From contig JAUXUF010000059.1 in assembly GCA_030684645.1 (NCBI GenBank), forward strand, positions 1 through 37,031: a DNA stretch of 37,031 nucleotides. The letters are read 5' to 3'. Below the pieces are notes generated by a model that did no database searches, was not told the DNA's origin, and saw only the letters and a program-made list of their open reading frames with translations. The position numbers were made by a program, and so were the translations under genes. Position 1 is the first letter of the stretch; every line of letters starts with the position of its first letter. The DNA is from Bacteroidota bacterium (lineage in GTDB: Bacteria; Bacteroidota; Bacteroidia; Bacteroidales; Prolixibacteraceae). Positions 23,345 to 31,492 of the stretch are shown piece by piece.

Positions 23345-24169
23345 ATGGAAAAGAAAAAAGTCTTATTTATTTCTTCGGAAATTACACCTTACCTTCCAGA
23401 GACTGAGATGTCTAAAAAATCCAGATTTCTTCCACAAGGAATTCAGGAGAGAGGAAAGGAGATCCGGACTTTTATGCCAAGGTATGGGAGTGTGAATGAA
23501 CGTCGGAATCAATTGCATGAGGTGATACGCTTATCGGGGATGAACTTAATTATTGATGATACCGACCACCCTTTGATTATTAAAGTAGCCTCAATTCAAT
23601 CAGCACGAATGCAGGTGTATTTTATCGATAACGAAGATTATTTTCATCGAAAGCATATTATTAAAGATTCGAAAGGAAATGAATTCTCCGACAATGATGA
23701 AAGGGCTATTTTCTATGCCCGCGGAGTTCTGGAAACAGTAATCAAGTTGCGCTGGGCTCCCGATTTAATTCATTGTAGCGGCTGGCTGACCTCATTGGTT
23801 CCGCTTTACATTAAGAAGGCATACAACGATAATCCCTTGTTTGTAAATTCAAAAGTGGTGTATTCTATTTATAATGACGACTTTAAAAAGCCATTGGATG
23901 TCAATTTCAGGAATAAGCTAAGGATGAATAAAATTAGTGAGGAGGATACTGAATTGGTTGATGACCCAACTTATGTCAACGTAAGTAGAATGGCGATTCA
24001 ATATGCTGATGCTGTGATTCAGGGAAGTCCGAAGATTAACAGCGAATTAACAGAATATATACAATCAAACGAAAAATTATTTTTAGATTACCAACCTGAA
24101 AATACCTATATTGAAGCTTACAATGACTTGTACAATAAGGTATTGAGCAATATAGGAATAACAATTTAA
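23345..24169 (+). CDS. GT5 N-terminal domain protein (truncated starch/glycogen synthase-like)
   Basis: 274 residues. The start KKVLFISSEITPYLP, IRTFMPRYGSVNERRNQLHE, VYFIDNEDYFHRK, and WAPDLIHCSGWLTSLVPLYI fit the N-terminal half of glycogen/starch synthase (GT5). The family is about 480 residues; the entire C-terminal GT-B half is absent. The ADP-glucose motif KxGGL after EVxPFxK is replaced by ETEMSKKSRFLPQG. A synthase activity is therefore unlikely. As I recall, such genes sit next to panC in many Bacteroidota, so the fold has been kept for another role, unknown. DUF4270 follows 9-12 nt later. Confidence 0.8.
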   Translation: MEKKKVLFISSEITPYLPETEMSKKSRFLPQGIQERGKEIRTFMPRYGSVNERRNQLHEVIRLSGMNLIIDDTDHPLIIKVASIQSARMQVYFIDNEDYFHRKHIIKDSKGNEFSDNDERAIFYARGVLETVIKLRWAPDLIHCSGWLTSLVPLYIKKAYNDNPLFVNSKVVYSIYNDDFKKPLDVNFRNKLRMNKISEEDTELVDDPTYVNVSRMAIQYADAVIQGSPKINSELTEYIQSNEKLFLDYQPENTYIEAYNDLYNKVLSNIGITI

Positions 24170-24181
24170 AACATATTATTG

Positions 24182-25525
24182 GTGAAAAAAGAACTTGCGG
24201 CAAAATACAAATTCATAGCTGGATTTGCATGGGTGGTCATTACTTTTTGGGGTTGTACGAATGATATTAATGACCTGGGAAAGAGTTTATTGCTTCCGGG
24301 TGATTTGGTTCATATTGGCCAGGTAACCGAAAAAGCAACCATCAAAGCATATACCGTTACCGACGAAAAACAACGGACCGATGAGCCTGCATTCAATCTG
24401 CTTGGCACTTACAATGATTCAATATTCGGAAAAACCACTGCCGATTTTGCCTTTCAGCTTCGGTTAAACTCATATCCCGATTTTTCAAATAGCGCACAAC
24501 CTGACTCCCTTGTACTTTATTTGCATTACAAAGAAGTATATGGAGATATAGTGACCGCGCAAAGATTGAAAGTTTATGAGCTTGCCTCCGACCTCGTGCT
24601 TGACAACAAATATGATCAGGATGTAAACCTTAGAGGACTTTCCCAAAGTTCAGCCATGGTTATTAAAAGCTTTGTACCAAAATTCAAGCTGGATTCATTG
24701 TCAAGTAAATACGGATCAACAAAAGCACTTCCAAAAGACACGGTTATTCAGCAAATTGCCATAAAACTTGACCCGAAACTGGCCAAAAGACTGATGGCTG
24801 CCGACTCGCTTACCATGTCTGACAACGACAAATTTCTTCAGTATTTTAAAGGATTATATATTCAAGCCGAAGATCTGGCTCTTGGCGGATCCATCGTGAA
24901 GATCGATTATTCTATTCCTTCTGTCTTCTCTGGATTGGTCATGTATTACCACAACAATAGTACTGATTCGCTGTATTACAGATACAGTATAAATATAAAT
25001 TCAGCCCGGGTGGGTCGTTTTTCACACGATTATTCGACAACCACTTTTGCTGCAAACCTGGATAAACAAGATGTACAGGATAGTTTGATTTATCTGCAAA
25101 CTACGGGTGGACTGCGGACCAAAATATTAATTCCCAACCTTGGTAACTGGAGCGATTCAACCAATTTCGCCATTAATCAGGCAGAACTTATTTTCCAGGT
25201 TGATTCGACGGTTTCTGACCTGACCAGATTTTTACCCCCAAACCAGCTGGTTCTGACTGCTCTCGATAAAGATGGAAAAGAATATCTTCCTTCTGATGTT
25301 GCTTTCTCTTCAGTATATTATGGCGGTACCTATCACAGTGCTGACAAAACTTATCGGTTTAACATTGCCAAACACATGCAGGAAGTGATTGAAAAGAAAA
25401 AGGAAAACTACGGGTTCTTCCTTTCTTCTGCTTTCCGAAGCGCCATATACAGAAGAGTGGTTTTAAAAGGTGCAACAAGCAAAACCGGAATCAGGCTTAA
25501 TATTACTTATTCAAAAATAAAATAG
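24182..25525 (+). CDS. DUF4270 lipoprotein
   Basis: About 447 residues. The N-terminus is a lipoprotein signal with a positive start (VKKELAAKYKF), hydrophobic core and the lipobox WGC (Cys about 28). The mature part begins NDINDLGKSLLLPGD and contains TYNDSIFGKTTADFAFQLRL, QPDSLVLYLHYKEVYGD and a C-terminal GIRLNITYSKIK, as in DUF4270, a Bacteroidota family of surface lipoproteins of unknown role. GTG 24182 is preferred; TTG 24179 is immediately upstream. The gene follows the GT5-like gene closely and precedes glmS, an order that I recall as conserved. Confidence 0.85.
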   Translation: MKKELAAKYKFIAGFAWVVITFWGCTNDINDLGKSLLLPGDLVHIGQVTEKATIKAYTVTDEKQRTDEPAFNLLGTYNDSIFGKTTADFAFQLRLNSYPDFSNSAQPDSLVLYLHYKEVYGDIVTAQRLKVYELASDLVLDNKYDQDVNLRGLSQSSAMVIKSFVPKFKLDSLSSKYGSTKALPKDTVIQQIAIKLDPKLAKRLMAADSLTMSDNDKFLQYFKGLYIQAEDLALGGSIVKIDYSIPSVFSGLVMYYHNNSTDSLYYRYSININSARVGRFSHDYSTTTFAANLDKQDVQDSLIYLQTTGGLRTKILIPNLGNWSDSTNFAINQAELIFQVDSTVSDLTRFLPPNQLVLTALDKDGKEYLPSDVAFSSVYYGGTYHSADKTYRFNIAKHMQEVIEKKKENYGFFLSSAFRSAIYRRVVLKGATSKTGIRLNITYSKIK

Positions 25526-25698
25526 GCATTCTATTTCTCTTACACCAGGCAGGAGCAGATTGAACGACAGGCATTGACACTGGTCAATGAATAGAAAAAC
25601 AGGCAACTAAAAGCTTGTTCCTTGTGGTTCATTGATTCAAGAGAATTTCACGGAAAAAGAATAGTTCAATTGAAAGTCTATACACTAAATTAAATCGT

Positions 25699-27537
25699 AT
25701 GTGTGGAATTGTTGGTTACATCGGCGATAAAAATGCTTACCCCATCCTGATTCAGGGACTTCAACGGCTCGAATACCGTGGTTATGATTCGGCTGGGCTG
25801 GCTCTCTATAGCGATTCTCTGAAAGTTTTCAAATGCAAAGGCCGTGTGGCTGACCTTGAAAAACATGTGGCAACCGAAGATATCAGCGGACACATCGGAA
25901 TCGGGCACACACGCTGGGCAACACACGGCGAACCAAACGACCGCAATGCACACCCGCACACATCGATGAACGGCGACTTTGTGCTTGTTCACAATGGAAT
26001 TATCGAAAACTACGCCGAACTCAAATCGGATCTGATCAAGAAAGGATTTACTTTCCAATCGGATACCGACACCGAAGTATTGGTTAACCTGATTGAATAT
26101 TTCTACCGGAATGCCGAAGAGGTGACGGCCGAAATAGCTGTCAGGATGGCACTCTCGAAGGTAGTCGGGGCATTTGGCATCGTGGTTATCTGTAAAAAAG
26201 AAAAAGACCAGTTGATTGCTGCCCGAAAGGGAAGCCCTCTGGTAATCGGGATAGGCAAGGGCGAATACTTCATCGCTTCCGATGCTACACCGATCGTTAA
26301 TTATACCGACAGTGTGATATATCTGAACGACCACGATGTGGCGATTATCAATAAAGACAGCCTTCTCCTGAAAACTGTTGAAAATAATCCTGTAGCCTTC
26401 AAAATTACGAAAGTTGACATGAGTATCGGCGATTTGGAAAAAGGAGACTTCGAGCATTTTATGCTGAAAGAAATCTTTGAACAGCCCAAAACCATCGAAG
26501 ATACGTTCAGGGGCCGGATCACGCCTGATCATTCAGACATTGTATTGGGCGGGTTACTGGATGTCTTCCCCAAAATAATGAAAGCTAAAAGGATCATCAT
26601 CATCGGATGTGGGACTTCGTGGCATGCAGCGCTGGTGGGCGAATACCTGATCGAAGAATATGCCCGTATTCCTGTTGAAGTAGAATATGCATCAGAATTC
26701 CGGTACCGCAATCCAATCCTGGACCACGACGATGTGGTAATCGCCATCACTCAGAGCGGCGAAACTGCCGATACGCTGGCGGCATTGCGTATGGCCAAAG
26801 AAAAAGGGGCCACCATACTGGGCATTTGCAACGTAGTTGGTTCAAGCATTGCCCGAGAAACCGATGCCGGTGTTTATACCCATGCAGGTGTCGAAATCGG
26901 GGTTGCATCAACCAAGGCATTCACGGCCCAGGTTACAGTACTTACTCTTTTTGCCCTGAAATTAGCCAAAGAAAAAGGTCAGATTTCACCGGAGCTTTAC
27001 CTGGAGTTGATTTCCGAACTGGCCAATATTCCTGAAAAAATTAAAACCATTCTGGTCAAACATCCTCACATCAAAGAGGTTGCTACCAAATACAAAGATG
27101 CGATCAATGCTCTTTATTTGGGAAGAGGGTCGCTGTTTCCGGTTGCGTTGGAAGGCGCTTTGAAACTGAAAGAAATTTCATACATACATGCCGAGGGGTA
27201 TGCCGCAGGCGAAATGAAACATGGCCCGATCGCATTGGTTGATGATAACCTTCCGGTAATTGTGGTAGCTGCCAAAGATCATTATTACGAAAAGATTGTC
27301 AGCAACATTCAGGAGGTAAAAGCCCGGAAGGGAAACATCATTGCTGTAGTGACTGAAGGCGATGGCGGTCTGAAAAACATGGCAAACGACCTGTTTGAAA
27401 TACCCAAATCGCATCCGGCAGTTTCACCTTTGCTTGCAATCATTCCTCTTCAATTGTTCTCTTACTACATTGCGGTTATGCGCGGGTGTGATGTTGACCA
27501 GCCTCGTAATCTTGCAAAATCAGTAACGGTCGAGTAG
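25699..27537 (+). CDS. glmS: Glutamine-fructose-6-phosphate aminotransferase (GlmS)
   Basis: 612 residues. Cys2 after the initiator Met (MCGIVGYIGDKNAYP) is the N-terminal nucleophile of the glutaminase domain; RRLEYRGYDSAG-like region and GHTRWATHG follow. Two SIS domains complete the enzyme (IIIGCGTSWHAALVGEY, ITQSGETADTLAA; LGRGSLFPVALEGALKLKE), ending KSVTVE. It makes glucosamine 6-phosphate for peptidoglycan and lipopolysaccharide. No glmS ribozyme is apparent in the 173-nt leader (25526-25698), which only shows a short TCAATGAA/TTCATTGA pair. Confidence 0.97.
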   Translation: MCGIVGYIGDKNAYPILIQGLQRLEYRGYDSAGLALYSDSLKVFKCKGRVADLEKHVATEDISGHIGIGHTRWATHGEPNDRNAHPHTSMNGDFVLVHNGIIENYAELKSDLIKKGFTFQSDTDTEVLVNLIEYFYRNAEEVTAEIAVRMALSKVVGAFGIVVICKKEKDQLIAARKGSPLVIGIGKGEYFIASDATPIVNYTDSVIYLNDHDVAIINKDSLLLKTVENNPVAFKITKVDMSIGDLEKGDFEHFMLKEIFEQPKTIEDTFRGRITPDHSDIVLGGLLDVFPKIMKAKRIIIIGCGTSWHAALVGEYLIEEYARIPVEVEYASEFRYRNPILDHDDVVIAITQSGETADTLAALRMAKEKGATILGICNVVGSSIARETDAGVYTHAGVEIGVASTKAFTAQVTVLTLFALKLAKEKGQISPELYLELISELANIPEKIKTILVKHPHIKEVATKYKDAINALYLGRGSLFPVALEGALKLKEISYIHAEGYAAGEMKHGPIALVDDNLPVIVVAAKDHYYEKIVSNIQEVKARKGNIIAVVTEGDGGLKNMANDLFEIPKSHPAVSPLLAIIPLQLFSYYIAVMRGCDVDQPRNLAKSVTVE

Positions 27538-27549
27538 GATGTTTAGATT

Positions 27550-27689
27550 CATAGGGTTTTGTTTCACTTCACCCTATGCTTATACATTACGGGGCTTTGC
27601 CCCTTGTTTGATGTAATCAGCAAATTACCAAAAAGTCCTGGAAGGACGACTTGTAACAGCACAGGGCGAAGCGAAGAAGTAACCCTGTG
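27550..27689. repeat. Cluster of four hairpins between convergent glmS and ppsR-like genes
   Basis: Four palindromes follow in line: CATAGGGT..ACCCTATG (27550-27578), GGGGCTTTGCCCC (27591-27603), GTCCTGGAAGGAC (27635-27647) and CACAGGG..CCCTGTG (27660-27689). The last two resemble a repeat unit familiar from Bacteroidota spacers. They may end transcription from both sides, but none has a T-run of terminator quality. Confidence 0.6.
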
Positions 27690-27730
27690 ATAGAACAAGC
27701 ACCATAGAATAACTAGTTTAAAAAACATAT

Positions 27731-28609
27731 CTAATCTGCCTCTTCCGCCGGATAAGGAGACTCCGGTTTACGTCCGCGATATTCGAATCGGGTGGCTAAA
27801 ATATTAAGAATTTCGTTGGCGCTGTTTTCAACCGGTTTATTCGATACATTGATAACGGTAAATCCACCTTTTTCGAAAATCATATTCGCATTTCTGATTT
27901 CCTGAGCCACTAATCGTTCGTCAACATATTTGACATTGGAGGTATTGTTGATACTTTGCAAACGTTTCATCCGGTGAGATATTAATTGACCGGGATTGAT
28001 GCTCAGGCCAAATACCCTCCTTTGATCGACTTCGAATAACTCTTTGGGCGGATCAATTCCATGCACCAATGGTATATTGGCCACCTTCCAACCATACATC
28101 GCCAGATAAACACTCAGCGGGGTTTTTCCTGAACGCGAAACACCGGTCAGGATAATTTCAGCATTGTGCAATTTGTCGGGACTAAGTCCATCGTCATGGT
28201 TTAAGGTGAATTCAATGGCGTCGATGCGCTCAAAGTATTGCTGGTTAATTTCCCGATATAGACCAGGTGTCTGAAGTGAATGAATTTCAAGCGTTTCGTC
28301 CAGGTAGTCGGCCAATTCTCCCATAAAATCAATATTTCTCACCTTGTTTTCCAGGCACAATTCCCTTAGAAAATCGCGCAATTCCCGGTTCACCAGTGTA
28401 TGAGTAATTAGTCCTCCATTATGTCTGGCCATATTAACCAGTTCAATCAGTTGCTTTTTTTCATGTATCTGCGGCACAATAATTACCGGCACATTGTTGT
28501 TTGGATATTGAATAAGCAACGATTGAACCATATTGTTCCCGGCAAGTCCTTTCCCTCCGGAAACGACGTAAATTGGCGAAGTATCTTTATCCTTTTTTTG
28601 AGCGTTCAT
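27731..28609 (-). CDS. PEP synthase/PPDK regulatory protein (bifunctional kinase/pyrophosphorylase, DUF299)
   Basis: 292 residues. The family P-loop GVSRSGKTPLSVYLA lies at about 154-168, preceded by EFTLNHDDG and followed by KVANIPLVHGIDPPKELFEV and VFGLSINPGQL. The family phosphorylates (with ADP) and dephosphorylates PEP synthase or pyruvate phosphate dikinase to switch it off and on between glycolysis and gluconeogenesis. The target gene is not in the window. Length is usual. The N-terminal PIYVVSGGKGLAGNNMVQSL also fits. Confidence 0.9.
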   Translation of the reverse strand: MNAQKKDKDTSPIYVVSGGKGLAGNNMVQSLLIQYPNNNVPVIIVPQIHEKKQLIELVNMARHNGGLITHTLVNRELRDFLRELCLENKVRNIDFMGELADYLDETLEIHSLQTPGLYREINQQYFERIDAIEFTLNHDDGLSPDKLHNAEIILTGVSRSGKTPLSVYLAMYGWKVANIPLVHGIDPPKELFEVDQRRVFGLSINPGQLISHRMKRLQSINNTSNVKYVDERLVAQEIRNANMIFEKGGFTVINVSNKPVENSANEILNILATRFEYRGRKPESPYPAEEAD

Positions 28610-28878
28610 TTTTTAGATTAATGGCTTTATACTGAACAAACCAGATCATAAAATGGTTTGAAACAACGCTGAATTTTACTGGTCGGTTCACTGACCTTTT
28701 AAAACACTTGATACAGCAGAACAAACCCAGAAACGAATCAGGTGAAAATTATATGAAGGCAATTGTTATCAATATCGCGACTACATTAAAAAAGTCAGGA
28801 CATTTAACAGCTGATACTAACTTTATTTCTTAATTTGGCTTAATCTAAACATGAATTTATAACTAAAACCAAAAGAAC
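28610..28878. other. Divergent spacer between the regulatory protein and the aldo/keto reductase
   Basis: 269 nt without a supported gene. It holds a small hairpin (GGTCGGTTCACTGACC, about 28681) and a 26-codon reading frame from ATG 28753 (MKAIVINIATTLKKSGHL..), which I do not call because it has no family or coding signal. No exact TAnnTTTG promoter was found on either strand. Confidence 0.4.
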
Positions 28879-29991
28879 ATGTATTATACAGCTGATGAAA
28901 ACCGGTACGACCAGATGATTTACAACAAGTGTGGAAAATGGGGATTAAAACTACCCGCTATTTCACTAGGATTATGGCACAATTTCGGTGGTGTTGATGT
29001 GTTCGAAAACGGACGGGAGATATGCCGTCGTGCTTTCGATCTGGGAATCTCCCACTTTGACCTGGCTAACAATTATGGTCTGCCACCGGGATCGGCTGAA
29101 GAGAACTTCGGCAAAATTATGCAACTCGACCTGGCTCCTTATCGCGACGAACTCATCATTTCGACCAAAGCCGGTTACCTGATGTGGCCTGGTCCATATG
29201 GGGAATGGGGAAGCCGGAAATATTTGCTGTCTAGTCTTGATCAAAGTCTGAAGCGGATGAAACTGGACTATGTTGACATCTTTTACTCGCACCGTCCCGA
29301 CCCCAATACTCCGCTCGAAGAAACCATGATGGCGCTCGACCAGGTCGTTCGTCAGGGCAAAGCTTTGTATGCCGGCATTTCAAACTATCCGGCCGACATG
29401 GCTGCTGAAGCCTCCAGAATACTGAAAGAACTCGGTACTCCCTGCCTGATTCACCAGCCTAAATATTCGATGTTTGAACGCTGGGTTGAAGACGGACTAT
29501 TGGATGTTTTGGGAAAAGAAGGAATTGGCTGCATCCCGTTTTCACCGCTTGCACAAGGATTGCTCACCGACAAATACCTGAATGGTATTCCTGAAGGTTC
29601 AAGGGCGGCCAAATCGTGGGGTTTTCTGAAAGCTGAACAGGTATCACCGGCCCTCGAAAAGGTGAAAAAGCTGAACGAAATAGCCCTGAACAGGGGACAA
29701 ACCCTGGCTCAGATGGCTCTGGTGTGGTTACTCAAAGATGAGCGGGTTACCTCGGTTCTGATCGGTGCAAGCTCAGTTTCACAACTCGACGATAATGTAG
29801 CTGCTCTTAAAAACAGGAAGTTCAGCGAAACAGAATTAAAACAAATCGAACTGATCCTTTCCGAAGCTAAATTTACGGTCCCAAAGAGCGAGACCAAGGC
29901 AATTTTTACCGCCCCAAATCCGGAAGAAAAAACTCCTTCTAGAGGTGATTTTCTTAAAGATCTGGCCAAGCGGACTGTTCGAAAAGAATAA
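28879..29991 (+). CDS. Aldo/keto reductase, YghZ/L-glyceraldehyde-3-phosphate reductase-like
   Basis: 370 residues. The tetrad is visible: D61 and Y66 (HFDLANNYG), K97 (STKAGY), H138 (YSHRPD). PGSAEENFGKIM and MWPGPYGEWGSRKYL follow the GpR/YghZ pattern, and LAQGLLTDKYLNGIP fits the AKR C-terminal NADPH region. It should be a soluble NADPH-dependent reductase of small aldehydes. Its last about 40 residues (KAIFTAPNPEEKTPSRGDFL..) extend past the usual end at about 330. It is 1 nt from the FolM-like gene, so it probably leads the pterin cluster, though a role in pterin chemistry is not shown. Confidence 0.87.
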   Translation: MYYTADENRYDQMIYNKCGKWGLKLPAISLGLWHNFGGVDVFENGREICRRAFDLGISHFDLANNYGLPPGSAEENFGKIMQLDLAPYRDELIISTKAGYLMWPGPYGEWGSRKYLLSSLDQSLKRMKLDYVDIFYSHRPDPNTPLEETMMALDQVVRQGKALYAGISNYPADMAAEASRILKELGTPCLIHQPKYSMFERWVEDGLLDVLGKEGIGCIPFSPLAQGLLTDKYLNGIPEGSRAAKSWGFLKAEQVSPALEKVKKLNEIALNRGQTLAQMALVWLLKDERVTSVLIGASSVSQLDDNVAALKNRKFSETELKQIELILSEAKFTVPKSETKAIFTAPNPEEKTPSRGDFLKDLAKRTVRKE

Positions 29992-29992
29992 C

Positions 29993-30721
29993 ATGGCAAA
30001 AACAGTATTGATAACCGGAGCGGCCAAACGAATAGGAAAGGTAATCGCCATTCATCTTGCAAATCAGGGATGGAACATTGCCATTCATTTCAACACCTCG
30101 GCAGAGGAAGCAAGTCTGTTTCGGGATGAATTAATACAGACTTTTCCTGATCAGCAGTTCGAACTTTTCAGAGCTGACCTGAACCGGACAGAAGAGGTAG
30201 AAGAACTTCTCTCCCGGGTTATTCAGTCGATGGGGAATATCGGATTACTGATCAACAATGCCTCCGTTTTTGAACCGGGATCGCTTGGAAAATCTTCGAC
30301 AGATTTCTTCGACAGGCAAATGAATGTCAATTTCAGGGCTCCGTTTATTCTTACCCGCAACTTTGCCCAGACATTCAAATCAGGAGTAATTGTCAACTTT
30401 GTGGATACCCGGATTGTTACTAATCAATCAAGCTTTGCAGCCTATTCGCTAACCAAAAAAGCTTTGTGGGAATTGACTAAAATGGCTGCTCTTGAATTTG
30501 GTCCTGAAATCAGGATTAATGCAATCGCACCCGGATTAACTCTTCCTCCGGAAGAAAAAGGTAAGGAATACCTTTGGGAACTGGCTGCTAATATTGCCAT
30601 GAAACGACCGGGAGGATTGGAGCCAATCCTGAAAAGTCTGGATTTTATTCTGAATAATGATTATTTAACCGGACAGCTTCTGTTTTGCGATGGAGGTGAA
30701 AATCTCGGTTCAACCAATTAA
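29993..30721 (+). CDS. folM: FolM-like short-chain dehydrogenase (dihydromonapterin/dihydropteridine reductase)
   Basis: 242 residues from ATG 29993 (MAKTVLITGAAKRIG), 1 nt after the aldo/keto reductase stop. The SDR cofactor motif is TGAAKRIG (8-15), the structural NNAS is at 88-91, and the catalytic pair Y151-x3-K155 is in AAYSLTKKALWELT. RINAIAPGLTLPP and GQLLFCDGGENLGS close it. The TGAAKRIG start and lack of a catalytic Ser in the usual place (NFVDTRIVTNQSSF) resemble FolM and protozoan PTR1-type pteridine reductases. FolM reduces dihydromonapterin to tetrahydromonapterin and has weak dihydrofolate reductase activity. The folX- and folK-like genes next to it support a pterin role. Confidence 0.78.
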   Translation: MAKTVLITGAAKRIGKVIAIHLANQGWNIAIHFNTSAEEASLFRDELIQTFPDQQFELFRADLNRTEEVEELLSRVIQSMGNIGLLINNASVFEPGSLGKSSTDFFDRQMNVNFRAPFILTRNFAQTFKSGVIVNFVDTRIVTNQSSFAAYSLTKKALWELTKMAALEFGPEIRINAIAPGLTLPPEEKGKEYLWELAANIAMKRPGGLEPILKSLDFILNNDYLTGQLLFCDGGENLGSTN

Positions 30722-30734
30722 AAAAGAAACCTAA

Positions 30735-31088
30735 ATGGCTATCATCCGTGTCAAAAATCTATTGCTTCGAACTTTTATCGGATTTAATCCTGAAGAAATA
30801 GAAAACAAGCAAGATGTAATCATCAATGTCGAAATTGAGGCAAATATTTCGGAACAAGCGCTATTGGTTGATGAACCCAATGGGATTTATAACTATAAAA
30901 TCATTACCAAACAGATCATTGACCTGGTTCAGGACAATCGGTTCAAATTGCTGGAAGTGCTTACCAAGAATATTCTTGATCTGATCATGCTTGATGAACG
31001 GGTGGTCTGGGCAAGGGTTGAAGTTGACAAACCTCATGCCCTGCGCTTTGCCGAATCGGTTTCGTTCGAAATGGAGGCCGAACGATGA
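30735..31088 (+). CDS. folX: FolX/FolB-type tunnelling-fold enzyme (closest to dihydroneopterin-triphosphate 2'-epimerase)
   Basis: 117 residues, one tunnelling-fold subunit. The pattern AIIRVKNLLLRTFIGFNPEE, INVEIEAN, NYKIITKQIIDLVQDNRFKL, LEVLTKNILDLI, and VEVDKPHALRFAESVSFEME tracks Escherichia coli FolX closely, from memory. Typical FolB aldolases instead end with the KPxAP/KPGA motif and differ in the middle. FolX epimerises dihydroneopterin triphosphate to dihydromonapterin triphosphate; FolB cleaves dihydroneopterin to 6-hydroxymethyl-dihydropterin. The KP dipeptide of aldolases is present here, so some aldolase activity cannot be excluded. Overlaps folK by 4 nt. Confidence 0.75.
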   Translation: MAIIRVKNLLLRTFIGFNPEEIENKQDVIINVEIEANISEQALLVDEPNGIYNYKIITKQIIDLVQDNRFKLLEVLTKNILDLIMLDERVVWARVEVDKPHALRFAESVSFEMEAER

Positions 31089-31468
31089 ACGATTGTATTA
31101 TCGGCATCGGTTCAAACATCAGGGCAGAGCTGAATATTCAGGAAATGCTGGCATTATTGGCCAATGGCGTTGAAATTGTCCAGATTTCACAATTCGTTCA
31201 TACTAAACCGATTGGGATTGCCAATCAACCCGATTACCTCAATGGGGCAGTACTCATTCGGACTAAACTTGGTTTGGATAAATTGTCGTCCTACCTCAAA
31301 GGCCTGGAAGATCGGATGGGCAGGGATCGTGGGCCGGATAAATACTCACCCCGAAACATTGATCTCGACATTCTGATCTGGAACAATACGGTTGTGGACC
31401 CGGATTATTATACGCGCGATTTTCTCCGGGATTCGGCGGCTGAATTGGGTTTTGAAATAAAAAAGTAA
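31085..31468 (+). CDS. folK: 6-hydroxymethyl-7,8-dihydropterin pyrophosphokinase (FolK/HPPK)
   Basis: 127 residues, a little shorter than the usual about 155-165. IGIGSNIRAELNIQEML is the start of HPPK, GIANQPDYLNGAVLIRT carries the pterin-binding Asn, and EDRMGRDRGPDKYSPRNIDL, DILIWNN holds the R..R and D-x-D ATP/Mg site. The C-terminal hairpin normally found after IDLDIL is short. It adds pyrophosphate to 6-hydroxymethyl-dihydropterin in folate synthesis. It overlaps the FolX-like gene by ATGA. No folP or folE lies nearby. Confidence 0.9.
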   Translation: MNDCIIGIGSNIRAELNIQEMLALLANGVEIVQISQFVHTKPIGIANQPDYLNGAVLIRTKLGLDKLSSYLKGLEDRMGRDRGPDKYSPRNIDLDILIWNNTVVDPDYYTRDFLRDSAAELGFEIKK

Positions 31469-31492
31469 GCTACGTCAGAAAAATATAAGAAC

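Noticed and set aside
25526-25698. glmS ribozyme or leader riboswitch
   Set aside because: No recognisable glmS ribozyme core; only a weak 8-bp pairing. These ribozymes are mainly in Gram-positive bacteria.
28753-28833. 26-codon reading frame MKAIVINIATTLKKSGHL..
   Set aside because: No ribosome-binding context, no family resemblance, and short enough to arise by chance.
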